A stretch of DNA of 46,436 bases from an uncultured Lachnospiraceae bacterium (GTDB taxonomy: Bacteria; Bacillota_A; Clostridia; Lachnospirales; Lachnospiraceae): NCBI GenBank assembly GCA_902801585.1, contig CADCIU010000015.1, positions 1-46,436 on the forward strand, written 5' to 3'. The stretch's first letter is position 1; each line of letters opens with the position of its first letter. This document shows positions 16,145-24,692 of this stretch, in pieces. The translations under genes and the position numbers were made by a program. The notes beneath the pieces were generated by a model, which ran no database searches, was not told the DNA's origin, and saw nothing but the letters and a program-made list of their open reading frames with translations.

Positions 16145-17347
16145 TCAAAAAAACCATTCGTTCATCGCCGTCGCCAGTGTTTCAATGTGCTTTCTCCTGG
16201 TGAAGGTCTCCGATCTCACGAAGTAATTATCCGGGATCTGGTTGTCATATCCCTTGACTGCCCCGATAAACCGCTCATAAAAGCCGGGCACGTCGAACAT
16301 ATAGCCCATGAGGATCACTTTGCCCGGGTCGAGCAGAGACTTATAATTTCTCATGCCAAAGGCCAGCTTGTCGATCTTGGATGTCAGGATCTTCTGCATC
16401 TTTTCGTCCCTGAGTGCCGCCCACTGACCGGTGTTCTTATAAGTCATCTTATTGCCCTGCCTGTACCAGCTGTCCAGCACGGGCATACTCTCAGGATCCT
16501 TTCGGTATTCCTCTTCGATATCCCCTATGATCGCGTGCGTCGAGATCTCCGTCTCGAGACAGCCTCTGCGCCCACAATTACAAAGCTTCCCGTCTTTTCC
16601 GGTGGATACATGTCCGATCTCGGCAGCCAGTCCCCCGGCCCCCTGATAGATCTTGCGGTCGATCACAATGGAAGATCCCACGCCCGGTCCCCATTTGAGG
16701 AGCACGAAGTTCTCTTCTGTTCTTCCGCTTCCGAACAGCATCTCGCTCTCTGCGGATGTCTTGAGGTTGTTCTCCACAACGATCGGAATTCCGAGTTTTT
16801 TCGTCAGAATATCCGCGATCCTGACCGGCGTGTTCCAAATGCTGAAGGTATTAATACTGACCCCGTGTTCCCTGTCCACTTCTCCGGGAACCGATACCGC
16901 TGCACCGAGAACATCGTTCTTGGTGATTCCCTTGTCCCAGAGAAGCCTTGCGCTCTCCATAGCGATCTTTTCAAGGAAGTCTTCAGGTCCTGCCTTTTTA
17001 TCCGTGATCAGGATTTCACTGTTAAGGACATTGCCTTTGCAGTCGGTAACGGATATAAACGTCTCATCGGACTCAATGCCGATACAGAGTATGGACTTAT
17101 ACGAAGGATTGAGGTCTACCAGAATCTTCTTCCTTCCCGCCCTCTTCTCTTCGACCGCCTCGCCGAGCTCTACAATGATCCCTTCATCGAGGAGCTCCGT
17201 GCAGATGAGCGTCACGCTTGCCGCCGTAAGACCTGTTCTGCCTGCAATATCCTTTCTGGACATTGCTCCGTTATTGTTGAGAAGTTGAAGGATTGCCGAC
17301 CGGTTATTGTTCTTTACATTTTCCAGATTAATACCGCGAAAAGTCAT
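16145..17347 (-). CDS. ROK-family transcriptional repressor of the sulfoquinovose locus
   Basis: This 400-aa protein has an N-terminal winged helix (residues 15-62, with SRKDIAGRTGLTAASV as the helix-turn-helix). A sugar-kinase-like ROK domain follows, with EIGH at 243-246 and the zinc motif CNCGRRGC at 256-263. ROK repressors such as XylR, NagC and Mlc bind AT-rich palindromes and are released by a sugar ligand. Here sulfoquinovose or a sulfosugar intermediate is the natural candidate. Its own promoter holds one of the three matching palindromes, so it probably represses itself. The weak ribosome-binding site (GGTGAG) suits a low-level regulator. Confidence 0.88.
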   Translation of the reverse strand: MTFRGINLENVKNNNRSAILQLLNNNGAMSRKDIAGRTGLTAASVTLICTELLDEGIIVELGEAVEEKRAGRKKILVDLNPSYKSILCIGIESDETFISVTDCKGNVLNSEILITDKKAGPEDFLEKIAMESARLLWDKGITKNDVLGAAVSVPGEVDREHGVSINTFSIWNTPVRIADILTKKLGIPIVVENNLKTSAESEMLFGSGRTEENFVLLKWGPGVGSSIVIDRKIYQGAGGLAAEIGHVSTGKDGKLCNCGRRGCLETEISTHAIIGDIEEEYRKDPESMPVLDSWYRQGNKMTYKNTGQWAALRDEKMQKILTSKIDKLAFGMRNYKSLLDPGKVILMGYMFDVPGFYERFIGAVKGYDNQIPDNYFVRSETFTRRKHIETLATAMNEWFF

Positions 17348-17359
17348 TTGCTCACCACT

Positions 17360-17380
17360 TTGCTTAAGTCTTTTAACTAA
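17360..17380 (-). promoter_or_regulatory. ROK-type operator before the repressor gene
   Basis: TTGCTTAAG-TCT-TTTAACTAA is the third 9-3-9 palindrome. Its right half is identical to the site at 14459 and its left half is weaker. It overlaps the expected transcription start of the repressor gene. Confidence 0.7.
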
Positions 17381-17408
17381 TTATTTATCATCTTTGTTTT
17401 CAAGTCAA
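17380..17408 (-). promoter_or_regulatory. Promoter of the ROK repressor gene
   Basis: On the minus strand, TTGACT (17403-17408) and AATAAT (17380-17385) are 17 bp apart, the same build and operator position as the transaldolase promoter. Confidence 0.75.
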
Positions 17409-17463
17409 TGTGTTTTTGTAAAGTTTTTTGATTTTATACCGTAAAATCACTGATCTCCGAAGC

Positions 17464-17479
17464 CGGCATCCGAATGCCG
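17464..17479 (-). terminator. Short hairpin after the FUSC-HAD gene
   Basis: CGGCAT-CCGA-ATGCCG follows the stop of the FUSC-HAD gene. It lacks a T-run, so termination is doubtful; it may only protect the 3' end. Confidence 0.35.
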
Positions 17480-17480
17480 C

Positions 17481-18917
17481 CTACATATGAATGATATTTC
17501 TCCACCCTTTCAGGTCCACGGGCGCATACCGCTTCTTGAGTTCTTTGACCATGCGTCCCTTCGACGCATCCTCGATCAGGACATCGCTCTCGCCGGGATC
17601 GCTTCCGAAAGTGATCATCCGGGGCGCACCGACATATTGCCGCAGCTGCTCCAGCATCGCCTCCCGGTTGGCTCCCGCTGCATAGATCCGGAGGATCTTC
17701 TCCCCCTCCTCACAGTCAAACGTATCAAAATTGGTGCGGCACCGATCAGCCCAGGGCTGCTCCATGAGTTTTTCATGAAGGCTGTCTATATTTTGACTGT
17801 GATCAATGACCAAAATATAGATGACATCTTTCGTGATCTCCGCATTCGTTCTCACGTAGTTGCGGTAAGGCGAGATGCGCTTTTTGCGGTAGAGCCTGGC
17901 CATTGAAATGTAGGCGCTCTTGGAAAGCACGTGTTCGGACAGGGGCTCGTGCGGCGCGCCGTCGTGATAAGCGTCCTTGACCTCCTCCAGGATCAGGTCC
18001 TTATAGTCCTTGAAATAGATGACCAGCAGGTCGTCCTGCACGGTGTTGAGAAAGAACGGTATTCCCTCACTGTGCAGAAAATCCGTTATGTTCTTGACCA
18101 GGTCCGGCTCCATCTTCTCAGCCCGGACATACTTCATGGTATGAAGGTCATAGAGTACGGCGCCATCCATCGCGATGATCGGCAGTTTGAGATTGACTTC
18201 TGAGATGATCTCCCTCACCGTTGCAGGCGTCTGCTTCGTCATCACCGACAATCGAATACCTTCGTCGAGGAAGCGGTTCAGCTCAACGATGGTATAGGGA
18301 GACAGCTCGCGGTCCTCGCGAAAGAGGACATGGTCGATGCCGGAGACAAAGAGCGTCTCCTTGTCGCGCACCCTCGGCATGTGCACCGAGTTGACCACTA
18401 TAGCGACACCGACACCGATGATGGTCTCAAGCGTTCTGTAAAAGACATGAATATATGGATTTGCGTCCCCTATGTGGTACATCGCGATACCCAGAAAGAC
18501 GACTGTTGCAAACAGGGCATACTGCGATATGTTCAAAAGGACGGTCGAATAGATCACCAGTCCCGAGAAGATCCCCAGCAAAATGTAGAAGAGCACAGTG
18601 GTCCTGAAGCTCCCTCCCTCCGGCAGAAGCTCAAAGAACAGGATCGCCGAGCCCCAGAAGGCGCCGATCAGCGTACCGATGATGCGGTCCTTTCCTTCGC
18701 TGAGCATATTGGATGAGTACGGCTGCACGCACTGCAGCGCGGCGATGATCGAATAAAAGGGCTCGCCGCGCATGCCGCGCAGCACGTAAACGACCATGCA
18801 CAGCCAGACCGATATAATGGAGCGCATGATCCGCTGCCCCGGCAGGGGTATTTTGGCGACGGCAGCGGCGGGTTTAATTTCTGTATTACGGATGGTGCGG
18901 AAGATGTTCTTTGCCAT
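17481..18917 (-). CDS. FUSC/aromatic-acid-exporter-like membrane protein fused to a degenerate HAD domain
   Basis: The 478-aa protein has two parts. Residues about 20-180 hold six hydrophobic segments like the FUSC/aromatic acid exporter (ArAE, DUF939) family, including QPYSSNMLSEGKDRIIGTLIGAFWG. Residues about 190-478 follow the order of a Cof-type HAD phosphatase, but the key residues are lost. The DxD motif position reads SGIDHVLF with Gly for the nucleophile Asp, and the last acidic motif reads FGSDPGESD instead of FGDxxND. The hydrolase domain is therefore probably a ligand sensor or scaffold. GGAGG lies 7 nt before the ATG. Its placement after the NlpC terminator suggests an independent gene. 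Confidence 0.8.
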   Translation of the reverse strand: MAKNIFRTIRNTEIKPAAAVAKIPLPGQRIMRSIISVWLCMVVYVLRGMRGEPFYSIIAALQCVQPYSSNMLSEGKDRIIGTLIGAFWGSAILFFELLPEGGSFRTTVLFYILLGIFSGLVIYSTVLLNISQYALFATVVFLGIAMYHIGDANPYIHVFYRTLETIIGVGVAIVVNSVHMPRVRDKETLFVSGIDHVLFREDRELSPYTIVELNRFLDEGIRLSVMTKQTPATVREIISEVNLKLPIIAMDGAVLYDLHTMKYVRAEKMEPDLVKNITDFLHSEGIPFFLNTVQDDLLVIYFKDYKDLILEEVKDAYHDGAPHEPLSEHVLSKSAYISMARLYRKKRISPYRNYVRTNAEITKDVIYILVIDHSQNIDSLHEKLMEQPWADRCRTNFDTFDCEEGEKILRIYAAGANREAMLEQLRQYVGAPRMITFGSDPGESDVLIEDASKGRMVKELKKRYAPVDLKGWRNIIHM

Positions 18918-18942
18918 AGATGTCCTCCGTTGTAGTCAAAAC

Positions 18943-18985
18943 AGCGGCACTACCGGGAGTTTCATAATCTTCCGGCAGTGCCGCT
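18943..18985 (-). terminator. Terminator after the NlpC/P60 gene
   Basis: A 14-bp stem with one mismatch (AGCGGCACTACCGG / CCGGCAGTGCCGCT) is followed on the minus strand by GTTTTGA. It ends the NlpC/P60 transcript ahead of the FUSC-HAD gene. Confidence 0.8.
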
Positions 18986-19005
18986 CACTTACTGACTGCT
19001 ATAAA

Positions 19006-20673
19006 TCAATCCTCAATAATTCTTGTCGCCCACACAGCATCCCGGTCACCAAGTTCTTTCGTGATGATACCGTAGTTGCTGCTGTAAGCCTCCACAGTCT
19101 TCCCGTCCCCCGCGTACATGGCCACATGATAGACATATCCGTTTCTTGCGAAGAAGATCAGGTCGCCGGGCGCCGCATCGCTGACAGGGATCTGTGTGCC
19201 GTATCCCGACTGCGCTGCCGCCACTCTGGGCAGATGATATCCGAAGAGGGAATACAGCGTCTGAACGAAACCGGAGCAGTCTGCCCCGTTGGTCAGGCTG
19301 GTTCCGCCCCACACATAGGGATTTCCGACGCAGGAGAGCGCTTTTTCCAGCAGCTTCTCTCTGATCTCGCTGTACTTGGTTCCCTCCTTGACCGATGTCA
19401 AAGTATAATATGTCGCCTTATTGTCTTCGGGCTCAAGCGCTTCTTTGGCTTTGGCAAGAGAGCCTTCGCCGTGTTCATCGATCTGCTCCTGTGCCGCGCC
19501 GCTTCTGTCGAGATCCGAGTTGTGTACGAATCCCCTGACATTGCCGGATTCCACAAAGACCCAGCCGTTTCCGGCCTCTTCAATGATATAGGCCAGACCG
19601 CCGGCTTCGAGGTTTCCTGCTTCGCGTGCCTGTGAGCTTCGCTCTTCCATGATCGCAAGATCCGTATTCGCCAAAGCGGCGACCGGCTCGATCACGGTAT
19701 CCTTCGTTGTGATCCTGCGGAAAGCATAGGCGTCATTCTCATAATAGGGAACGGTCTCCTGCGCATAGAAGAAATACGCCTCCTTGGAGATTCCCTTGGG
19801 AAGGATCGACGTGATCCTCTCCGCCTGCTCCTCCATGATGCCGAGAAGCTTCTGAGCATCCTCTCCCCGGATCATCTTGTCCTCATGCACAAAACCGCGC
19901 ACCGATCCGGATTCCACATAGATCCAGCCGTCATCCTCGTCTTCGAGTTCATACAGGACCCCATTCTTCGCGATCGTTCCGACCACCTGGGCGTCCTCGC
20001 TGCGCTCTTCATAGATCTGCGTGCTCTCCGTGCTGAAAGCGTACACAGCATCGATCGTCGTAAAGCGGAAGTCTCTGCGGATCTTGGGCATATCCGTCAC
20101 GATATGCTGCTGCGCGATCAGGTCCTCATTGGACCCCTCGTGCTGTTCTGCCTCAAGAAAGCCTTCCGGCTGTTCCTTGGGATCCAGTTCCTTCGCCTTT
20201 TCCGCTGTCGTTGCCGTCACGCCCGTGGTTGCACCTTCTAAAGCCGGCTCTTCGACCGGGGCTGCCGTGGTGTCGCCAAAAGCAGCGCCCTCTCCGGTGC
20301 TGCCGGAGCCGTCATCTGTTCCCGTCTGCCCTTCGCCGCTGTCGTCTGTGCCTGCTTCCTCAGACGGCGAGCCTCCGCCGCCTTCTCCGGAATCCTCTCC
20401 TGCGCCGCCGTCATCTCCGCCGCCGGAGTCCTCTCCTGCGCCGCTGTCGTCACTGCCGCCGGAATCCTCTCCTGCGCCGCTGTCGTCACCGCCGCCGGAA
20501 GGCTCTTCTCCGCCGGAAGGTTCATCACCACCCGAAGGCTCCTCCGCCGGGGCGCTCTCCGCCGTATTTCCTTCTGCCGCATATGCTGTGACCGCAGGGC
20601 TGAGCGCACCTGCCCAAAGAGATGCCGATATCATATAAATGCCAATGATTCTTAATAAATGCTGTCTTTTCAC
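19006..20673 (-). CDS. Secreted SH3b - NlpC/P60 peptidoglycan hydrolase with acidic repeat linker
   Basis: The 555-aa product starts at GTG 20673, which has GGAGG four bases upstream; a TTG at 20715 is in frame but has none. A signal peptide (VKRQHLLRIIGIYMISASLW..AYA) is followed by about 100 residues of Gly/Ser/Asp/Glu repeats (DDSGAGEDSGG type). Two SH3b-like wall-binding segments come next (each with DGW/NGW..VESG.VRGFVH). The C-terminal NlpC/P60 domain has catalytic Cys in NGADCSGFVQ and His in YVYHVAMYAG. It should cleave peptide cross-bridges of peptidoglycan outside the cell. The two-component pair directly upstream may control it. Confidence 0.9.
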   Translation of the reverse strand: MKRQHLLRIIGIYMISASLWAGALSPAVTAYAAEGNTAESAPAEEPSGGDEPSGGEEPSGGGDDSGAGEDSGGSDDSGAGEDSGGGDDGGAGEDSGEGGGGSPSEEAGTDDSGEGQTGTDDGSGSTGEGAAFGDTTAAPVEEPALEGATTGVTATTAEKAKELDPKEQPEGFLEAEQHEGSNEDLIAQQHIVTDMPKIRRDFRFTTIDAVYAFSTESTQIYEERSEDAQVVGTIAKNGVLYELEDEDDGWIYVESGSVRGFVHEDKMIRGEDAQKLLGIMEEQAERITSILPKGISKEAYFFYAQETVPYYENDAYAFRRITTKDTVIEPVAALANTDLAIMEERSSQAREAGNLEAGGLAYIIEEAGNGWVFVESGNVRGFVHNSDLDRSGAAQEQIDEHGEGSLAKAKEALEPEDNKATYYTLTSVKEGTKYSEIREKLLEKALSCVGNPYVWGGTSLTNGADCSGFVQTLYSLFGYHLPRVAAAQSGYGTQIPVSDAAPGDLIFFARNGYVYHVAMYAGDGKTVEAYSSNYGIITKELGDRDAVWATRIIED

Positions 20674-20698
20674 GGTTCCTCCAATTTTCTGAGTTGTA

Positions 20699-20762
20699 AT
20701 TATGTCCCCCCGCAAAACTTTACAGATTCAAAATGTTTCAGATTCATTCAAGATTCATTCAA
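20699..20762 (-). promoter_or_regulatory. Direct repeats upstream of the NlpC gene, possible response-regulator site
   Basis: GATTCATTCAA occurs twice in perfect tandem (20741-20751, 20752-20762), and a further AGATTCA lies at 20724-20730. A -10-like CATAAT (20699-20704, minus strand) follows. The 11-bp period is one DNA turn, the usual layout for OmpR/PhoB-type regulators. A second -10, TGCTATAAT, lies at 20795-20803. Binding is inferred. Confidence 0.45.
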
Positions 20763-20857
20763 AAATGTCCCTATTTTGTCATATAGCATTCATAATTATA
20801 GCATTTCAGCCGCTCTTTGCCAAGTGTCTGCCAAAAAGCCCTTTCATTCGCTTTTTT

Positions 20858-22192
20858 TCAGCTTATTTGTTCCCTCTCGGTTCCCTGACCGTCCTCTAAG
20901 GACTCGTGGTCCCGGGCTTTCAGAAAACGCAGTACGGTCGTATACTTTCCGTCTTTCTCACAGGTAGAATACTCTCCGTCCATCTCTTCGATGAGCCTCT
21001 TGACGATTCTGGCCCCGAATCCCGTGCTCTCCGGTTTTCCTTCGTCGAAGATCCTCACATCGTTTGTGATCCGGATCTCGAGATACTTGTCTTTCTCCCT
21101 GCCGCATATGCAGACTTCACCGTCTCTGTCTGCATATTTCAGGATATTGGTCATCAGGTTCCCCAGAACCCTCGCCACAGCGTCCCTTTGGATCAGGATG
21201 CTGCACTTTCTGAAACTGATATCCGAGCGCACGTTAAAGCCTTCCGTCTCCAGGTTCAGGATCATATCGTTCAGATACCCGTTCATCACTTCATAGGCGT
21301 GGACCTCCTGCTTCTCTTTCATGAAGTAATCCGTCATCGTCGTGTAGCTGAAGTTTTCTTCCAGGAGGTTCCTCAGCCGCACCGATTTCTCTCTCGCTTT
21401 GGTCAGGTATTCTTCCGCCTGCGGTTCCTTCCCTTGTATCTCCCCGTAGGCAAAATCCAGATACATGATCAGTGATGTCAGCGGTGTTCTGAGGTCATGC
21501 GCTATTTCGGCAGACATCATGCGGTTGCTCTTTTCCAGCTCCTCGATCGTTTTCAGCTGGTTTCTCATGCTTTTGCGGAACTCATCCACACTCTCCGCCA
21601 GCATTGTCACCTCATCACTTCCCCGGATCGTGATCTCTTTGGACAGGTCTCCCCCCTCGAGCACATGGATCTCCTCGTTCACAGTGCGAATATAGCGCAC
21701 TTCGCTGCGGATCCCGAGAATAATAATGACGAAGAACAGAAGGCACGACTCAACAATCCCGATTCCCAGCGCTCTGTTGTAAAGATGAATTCCGTTATAG
21801 AGGATCACCTCCGCTTCCCGGTCGTGGAACTGTACAGGCATCGCTAATCGTTTGTCAAGTTCCGACTCTCTGACGATGATCCCTAAGCTCCTCTCCCTCG
21901 CGACAGAGCTGTAGACCAGCAGCTCATCCACGAAGACTTCGATGTCCACACCGCTGTAAGCAGAGCACCAGCGCTGCAGTTTTTCGTAGTCATAAGTATT
22001 GACCTCGTTCTCAGCTATATAATGTATCAGGCTGTCCGCCGTTTTCGGGTCCCTCAAGCCGTTTATGGCACGTTCTTCGATGATGTGTCTGCTGGAGAAA
22101 TAAGAAATATAAAAAAAACTCACCGCCGCTGCAAATGCCAGCAGTATCAGCGCGCTGAGTTTTTTCCTGATCGTCCATTTATTTGGTGACAA
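20858..22192 (-). CDS. Two-component sensor histidine kinase
   Basis: The kinase has 444 aa from a TTG at 22192, with GAGGG seven bases upstream. It overlaps the regulator gene by 14 bp; an ATG at 22246 would overlap by 68 bp and lacks a spaced ribosome-binding site. It has two membrane helices around an outside sensor region of about 125 residues, then a HAMP-like linker. The dimerisation helix has SAEIAHDLRTPLTS (phospho-accepting His), and the ATPase domain has NLMTNILKYA (N box) and STGFGARIVKRL (G box). It should phosphorylate the regulator encoded just before it. The signal is unknown. Confidence 0.88.
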   Translation of the reverse strand: MSPNKWTIRKKLSALILLAFAAAVSFFYISYFSSRHIIEERAINGLRDPKTADSLIHYIAENEVNTYDYEKLQRWCSAYSGVDIEVFVDELLVYSSVARERSLGIIVRESELDKRLAMPVQFHDREAEVILYNGIHLYNRALGIGIVESCLLFFVIIILGIRSEVRYIRTVNEEIHVLEGGDLSKEITIRGSDEVTMLAESVDEFRKSMRNQLKTIEELEKSNRMMSAEIAHDLRTPLTSLIMYLDFAYGEIQGKEPQAEEYLTKAREKSVRLRNLLEENFSYTTMTDYFMKEKQEVHAYEVMNGYLNDMILNLETEGFNVRSDISFRKCSILIQRDAVARVLGNLMTNILKYADRDGEVCICGREKDKYLEIRITNDVRIFDEGKPESTGFGARIVKRLIEEMDGEYSTCEKDGKYTTVLRFLKARDHESLEDGQGTEREQIS

Positions 22193-22880
22193 AGCGATAC
22201 CCTCTTCCCCATTCGGTTTTGATAAAGGACGGATGCCTGGGGTCATCCTCGATCGCCATGCGAAGCCGCCTTATATGAACCATGACCGTGTTGTTGGCGT
22301 CGTAAAAATAGGGTTTCTCCCAGACGCTCTCGTAAATATTCTGAATGGAGAATATCTTGTTGTGATGCCGCATGAGGAGCCTTAAGATCTTGTACTCAAT
22401 GTCCGTCATGTTGATGCTCTCTCCATTTTTCATCACTTCGTTAAAATCCAAGCTGACCCGCAGCCCCCCGGCTTCCATGTATTTTTCTTCCGGTTCCGTC
22501 TGTTCCTTGCCCCGGTATTTCTCATATCTTCGAAGCAGTGCCCGGATCCTTGCCAGCAGCTCCTCCTGAAAGAACGGCTTGACCAGGTAATCGTCTCCGC
22601 CTGCCGAAAGTCCCTCTGTCTTGTCCTGCACACCGCACTTCGCTGTCAGAAACAGCACCGGTGCGAGCGATCTCTCCCTGATCCTCCTGCACACTTCAAA
22701 TCCGTCCATGTCAGGCAGCATGACATCCAAAATGATCAGATCCGGTGTCTGATCGATCTGTTCAAGGGCCTGTGCTCCTGTCGATGCCTGCAGTGTATAG
22801 TATCCTTCTCTCCTGAGCAAAATAGTAATTACATCCAGGATATCCTGATCGTCTTCAATAACTAATATCTTGTCCTTCAT
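22179..22880 (-). CDS. OmpR-family response regulator
   Basis: The 233-aa protein starts at ATG 22880 (AGGGG upstream); an in-frame extension to 22940 is not supported. The receiver domain has the acidic pair EDD at 9-11, phospho-acceptor Asp52 in LIILDVMLPDMDG and the conserved Lys in VKPF. The C-terminal winged helix ends in the family motif RRLRMAIEDDP..IKTEWGRGYRF. It overlaps the kinase gene, so the two are translated together. Likely targets include its own operon and the NlpC gene next to it. Confidence 0.92.
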   Translation of the reverse strand: MKDKILVIEDDQDILDVITILLRREGYYTLQASTGAQALEQIDQTPDLIILDVMLPDMDGFEVCRRIRERSLAPVLFLTAKCGVQDKTEGLSAGGDDYLVKPFFQEELLARIRALLRRYEKYRGKEQTEPEEKYMEAGGLRVSLDFNEVMKNGESINMTDIEYKILRLLMRHHNKIFSIQNIYESVWEKPYFYDANNTVMVHIRRLRMAIEDDPRHPSFIKTEWGRGYRFVTK

Positions 22881-22940
22881 AAGATGCCCCTGCAGACTAC
22901 TCTGAAATACCGTACCTCGTTTCTTCCGTTTCCAAATCAA

Positions 22941-23234
22941 CTGCTTTATTTATTATAGCTTATTCCTACCACAAATTCCACCCATGCGAAAAGGGATGCC
23001 GAACGTCTGCTCAACACCCCTTTTCAGTGGTTCTTGTCCAATGGATTGTACCTCCGATTCTTCAGTTTACATTCTGTTTGAATAAAGATTTAATTGTACT
23101 TTGGACCGTACCTCCTTGGATTTATTTGATAATTTCATTATACTCGACTTTGTATAATTGTCAATTTATTTTCTTAGAATCTTCAAATTGTCTGTATTTT
23201 CAGTATATTTTATAAAATTACGCCATTTCATAAG
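22941..23234. other. Non-coding region upstream of the response-regulator gene
   Basis: This 294-bp AT-rich stretch holds a minus-strand -10 box TATAAT (22952-22957) for the regulator gene and a hairpin with an 11-bp, one-mismatch stem (22988-23025, GAAAAGGG/CCCCTTTTC). TGGATTGTACCTCC and TGGACCGTACCTCC occur exactly 60 bp apart (23042, 23102), and a third CCGTACCTC lies at 22910. I see no convincing gene; the 62-codon frame at 23027-23215 has no ribosome-binding site. Confidence 0.5.
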
Positions 23235-23260
23235 AAGAGCCGCACAGAAGTGCGGCTCTT
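23235..23260 (-). terminator. Terminator after the CoA-transferase gene
   Basis: AAGAGCCGCAC-AGAA-GTGCGGCTCTT forms a perfect 11-bp stem. On the minus strand it is followed by CTTATG, so the T-run is short. Confidence 0.65.
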
Positions 23261-23274
23261 CTTGTATCCGTTTC

Positions 23275-24618
23275 TTATCTCTTGTTGCTGCGTCTCCAGA
23301 TGTGCATCTTCTCTGCTTCTGCGATCAGCTGGTCTCTGAACTGAGGATGCGCGATGTTGATCAGATCCTCGGCTCTCTGCCAGGATGTACGTCCCTTCAT
23401 CATCGCGATTCCGTACTCTGTCACAATGTACATGGAATTTGCGCGCGTATCAGTGACGATACTGCCGTTAGCCAGTGTCGGACGGATGCGGCTCACAAGA
23501 TTGCCTGCCTTATCCGTAAATGTGGAGGACATGCAGATGAAGGACTTGCCGCCTTTGGATGCATAAGCGCCGATGACAAAGTCAAGCTGTCCGCCTGCGC
23601 CGGAGATGTTCTTCGTTCCTGCGCTCTCCGCGTTGATCTGGCCGAACAGGTCACAGTCCACGGCATTGTTGATGGAGATAAAGTTGTCCAGTGCTCCGAT
23701 CTGCTTTACGTTGTTGACATAGTCGACGGATGCGCTCTTGCACTCCGGATTGCCGTCCAGATAGTCATACATCTTCTTGGTGCCGGCGCCGAATGCGTAC
23801 GTCTGCAGACCTCTGTCGATGTTCTTGTGCGCGCCGGTGATCTTGCCTGCTTCTGCCATATCTACGAACGCATCGACATACATCTCCGTGTGAATTCCCA
23901 GATCCTTGAGATCAGACTCCGCGATCATCTTTCCGATCGCATTGGGCATGCCGCCGATTCCCAGCTGCAGGCAGGCGCCGTTGGGGATCCTCTCCACGAC
24001 CAGTTTCGCAACAGCCTTATCCACATCGGTGCCGGGCTTTGCCGGAGGCATAGCGTCGATGGGTGTATTGTCGCCTTCCACGATCATATCGACGTCGCTG
24101 ATGTGTATATAGGCGGTCCTGTCACCCAGACAGATCGGCATGCTCTCGTTGACTTCCACAATGACTTTCTGTGCCTTCTCTATGACAGCATATGCATGGC
24201 TGGCGCTGGGTCCGAGGTTAAAATACCCGTGTCTGTCCATAGGACCGACCTGCATGATCGCCACGTTCAGCGGATCTTCTCTGTCCAGATAGTAGCGGGG
24301 AAGCTCGGAATACTTCAGCGGTCCGTAAAAGCTCAGCCCGGTCGAAGCCGCCTTTCTCTCGACACCGTTCATATGCCAGCTGTTCCATGTGAAGTGCTCC
24401 TGGGGATTTTCAATTTTAAAGATTTCCGGCGCGTGCATCAGGATGCCGCCATAAATCTGTACGTCATGCATCTGGGGCATTCTCTTGGCAAGCTCTCTGT
24501 CCACTGCGACGTTCGTGGTCGCGCACCAGCCGTAATCTACCCAATCGCCGTCCTGAATCACCGCTGCTGCCTGTGCGGCCGTCACCAGTTTCTGCTTGTA
24601 TTCTTCCGCATAACTCAT
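23275..24618 (-). CDS. Butyryl-CoA:acetate-type CoA-transferase
   Basis: The 447-aa protein belongs to the acetyl-CoA hydrolase/transferase family, which includes butyryl-CoA:acetate CoA-transferase and 4-hydroxybutyrate CoA-transferase. Visible motifs are [42 protein letters not shown] (the HTEM Glu is the likely covalent-intermediate residue) and [18 protein letters not shown]. In gut Clostridia this enzyme often performs the last step of butyrate formation, moving CoA from butyryl-CoA to acetate. AAGGAG precedes the start. The gene has its own terminator and no pathway partners beside it, so other acyl-CoA substrates are possible. Confidence 0.85.
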   Translation of the reverse strand: MSYAEEYKQKLVTAAQAAAVIQDGDWVDYGWCATTNVAVDRELAKRMPQMHDVQIYGGILMHAPEIFKIENPQEHFTWNSWHMNGVERKAASTGLSFYGPLKYSELPRYYLDREDPLNVAIMQVGPMDRHGYFNLGPSASHAYAVIEKAQKVIVEVNESMPICLGDRTAYIHISDVDMIVEGDNTPIDAMPPAKPGTDVDKAVAKLVVERIPNGACLQLGIGGMPNAIGKMIAESDLKDLGIHTEMYVDAFVDMAEAGKITGAHKNIDRGLQTYAFGAGTKKMYDYLDGNPECKSASVDYVNNVKQIGALDNFISINNAVDCDLFGQINAESAGTKNISGAGGQLDFVIGAYASKGGKSFICMSSTFTDKAGNLVSRIRPTLANGSIVTDTRANSMYIVTEYGIAMMKGRTSWQRAEDLINIAHPQFRDQLIAEAEKMHIWRRSNKR

Positions 24619-24692
24619 TTTCGTACTCCTTCCCTTCCATGTTGGTCCTTGATCGCTTTAGAGGCGCATATTTCTCTCGGATTTCGCGCCAA

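Noticed and set aside
23027..23215. 62-codon hydrophobic frame in the gap before the CoA-transferase terminator
   Set aside because: AT-rich DNA gives hydrophobic codons by chance, and there is no ribosome-binding site.
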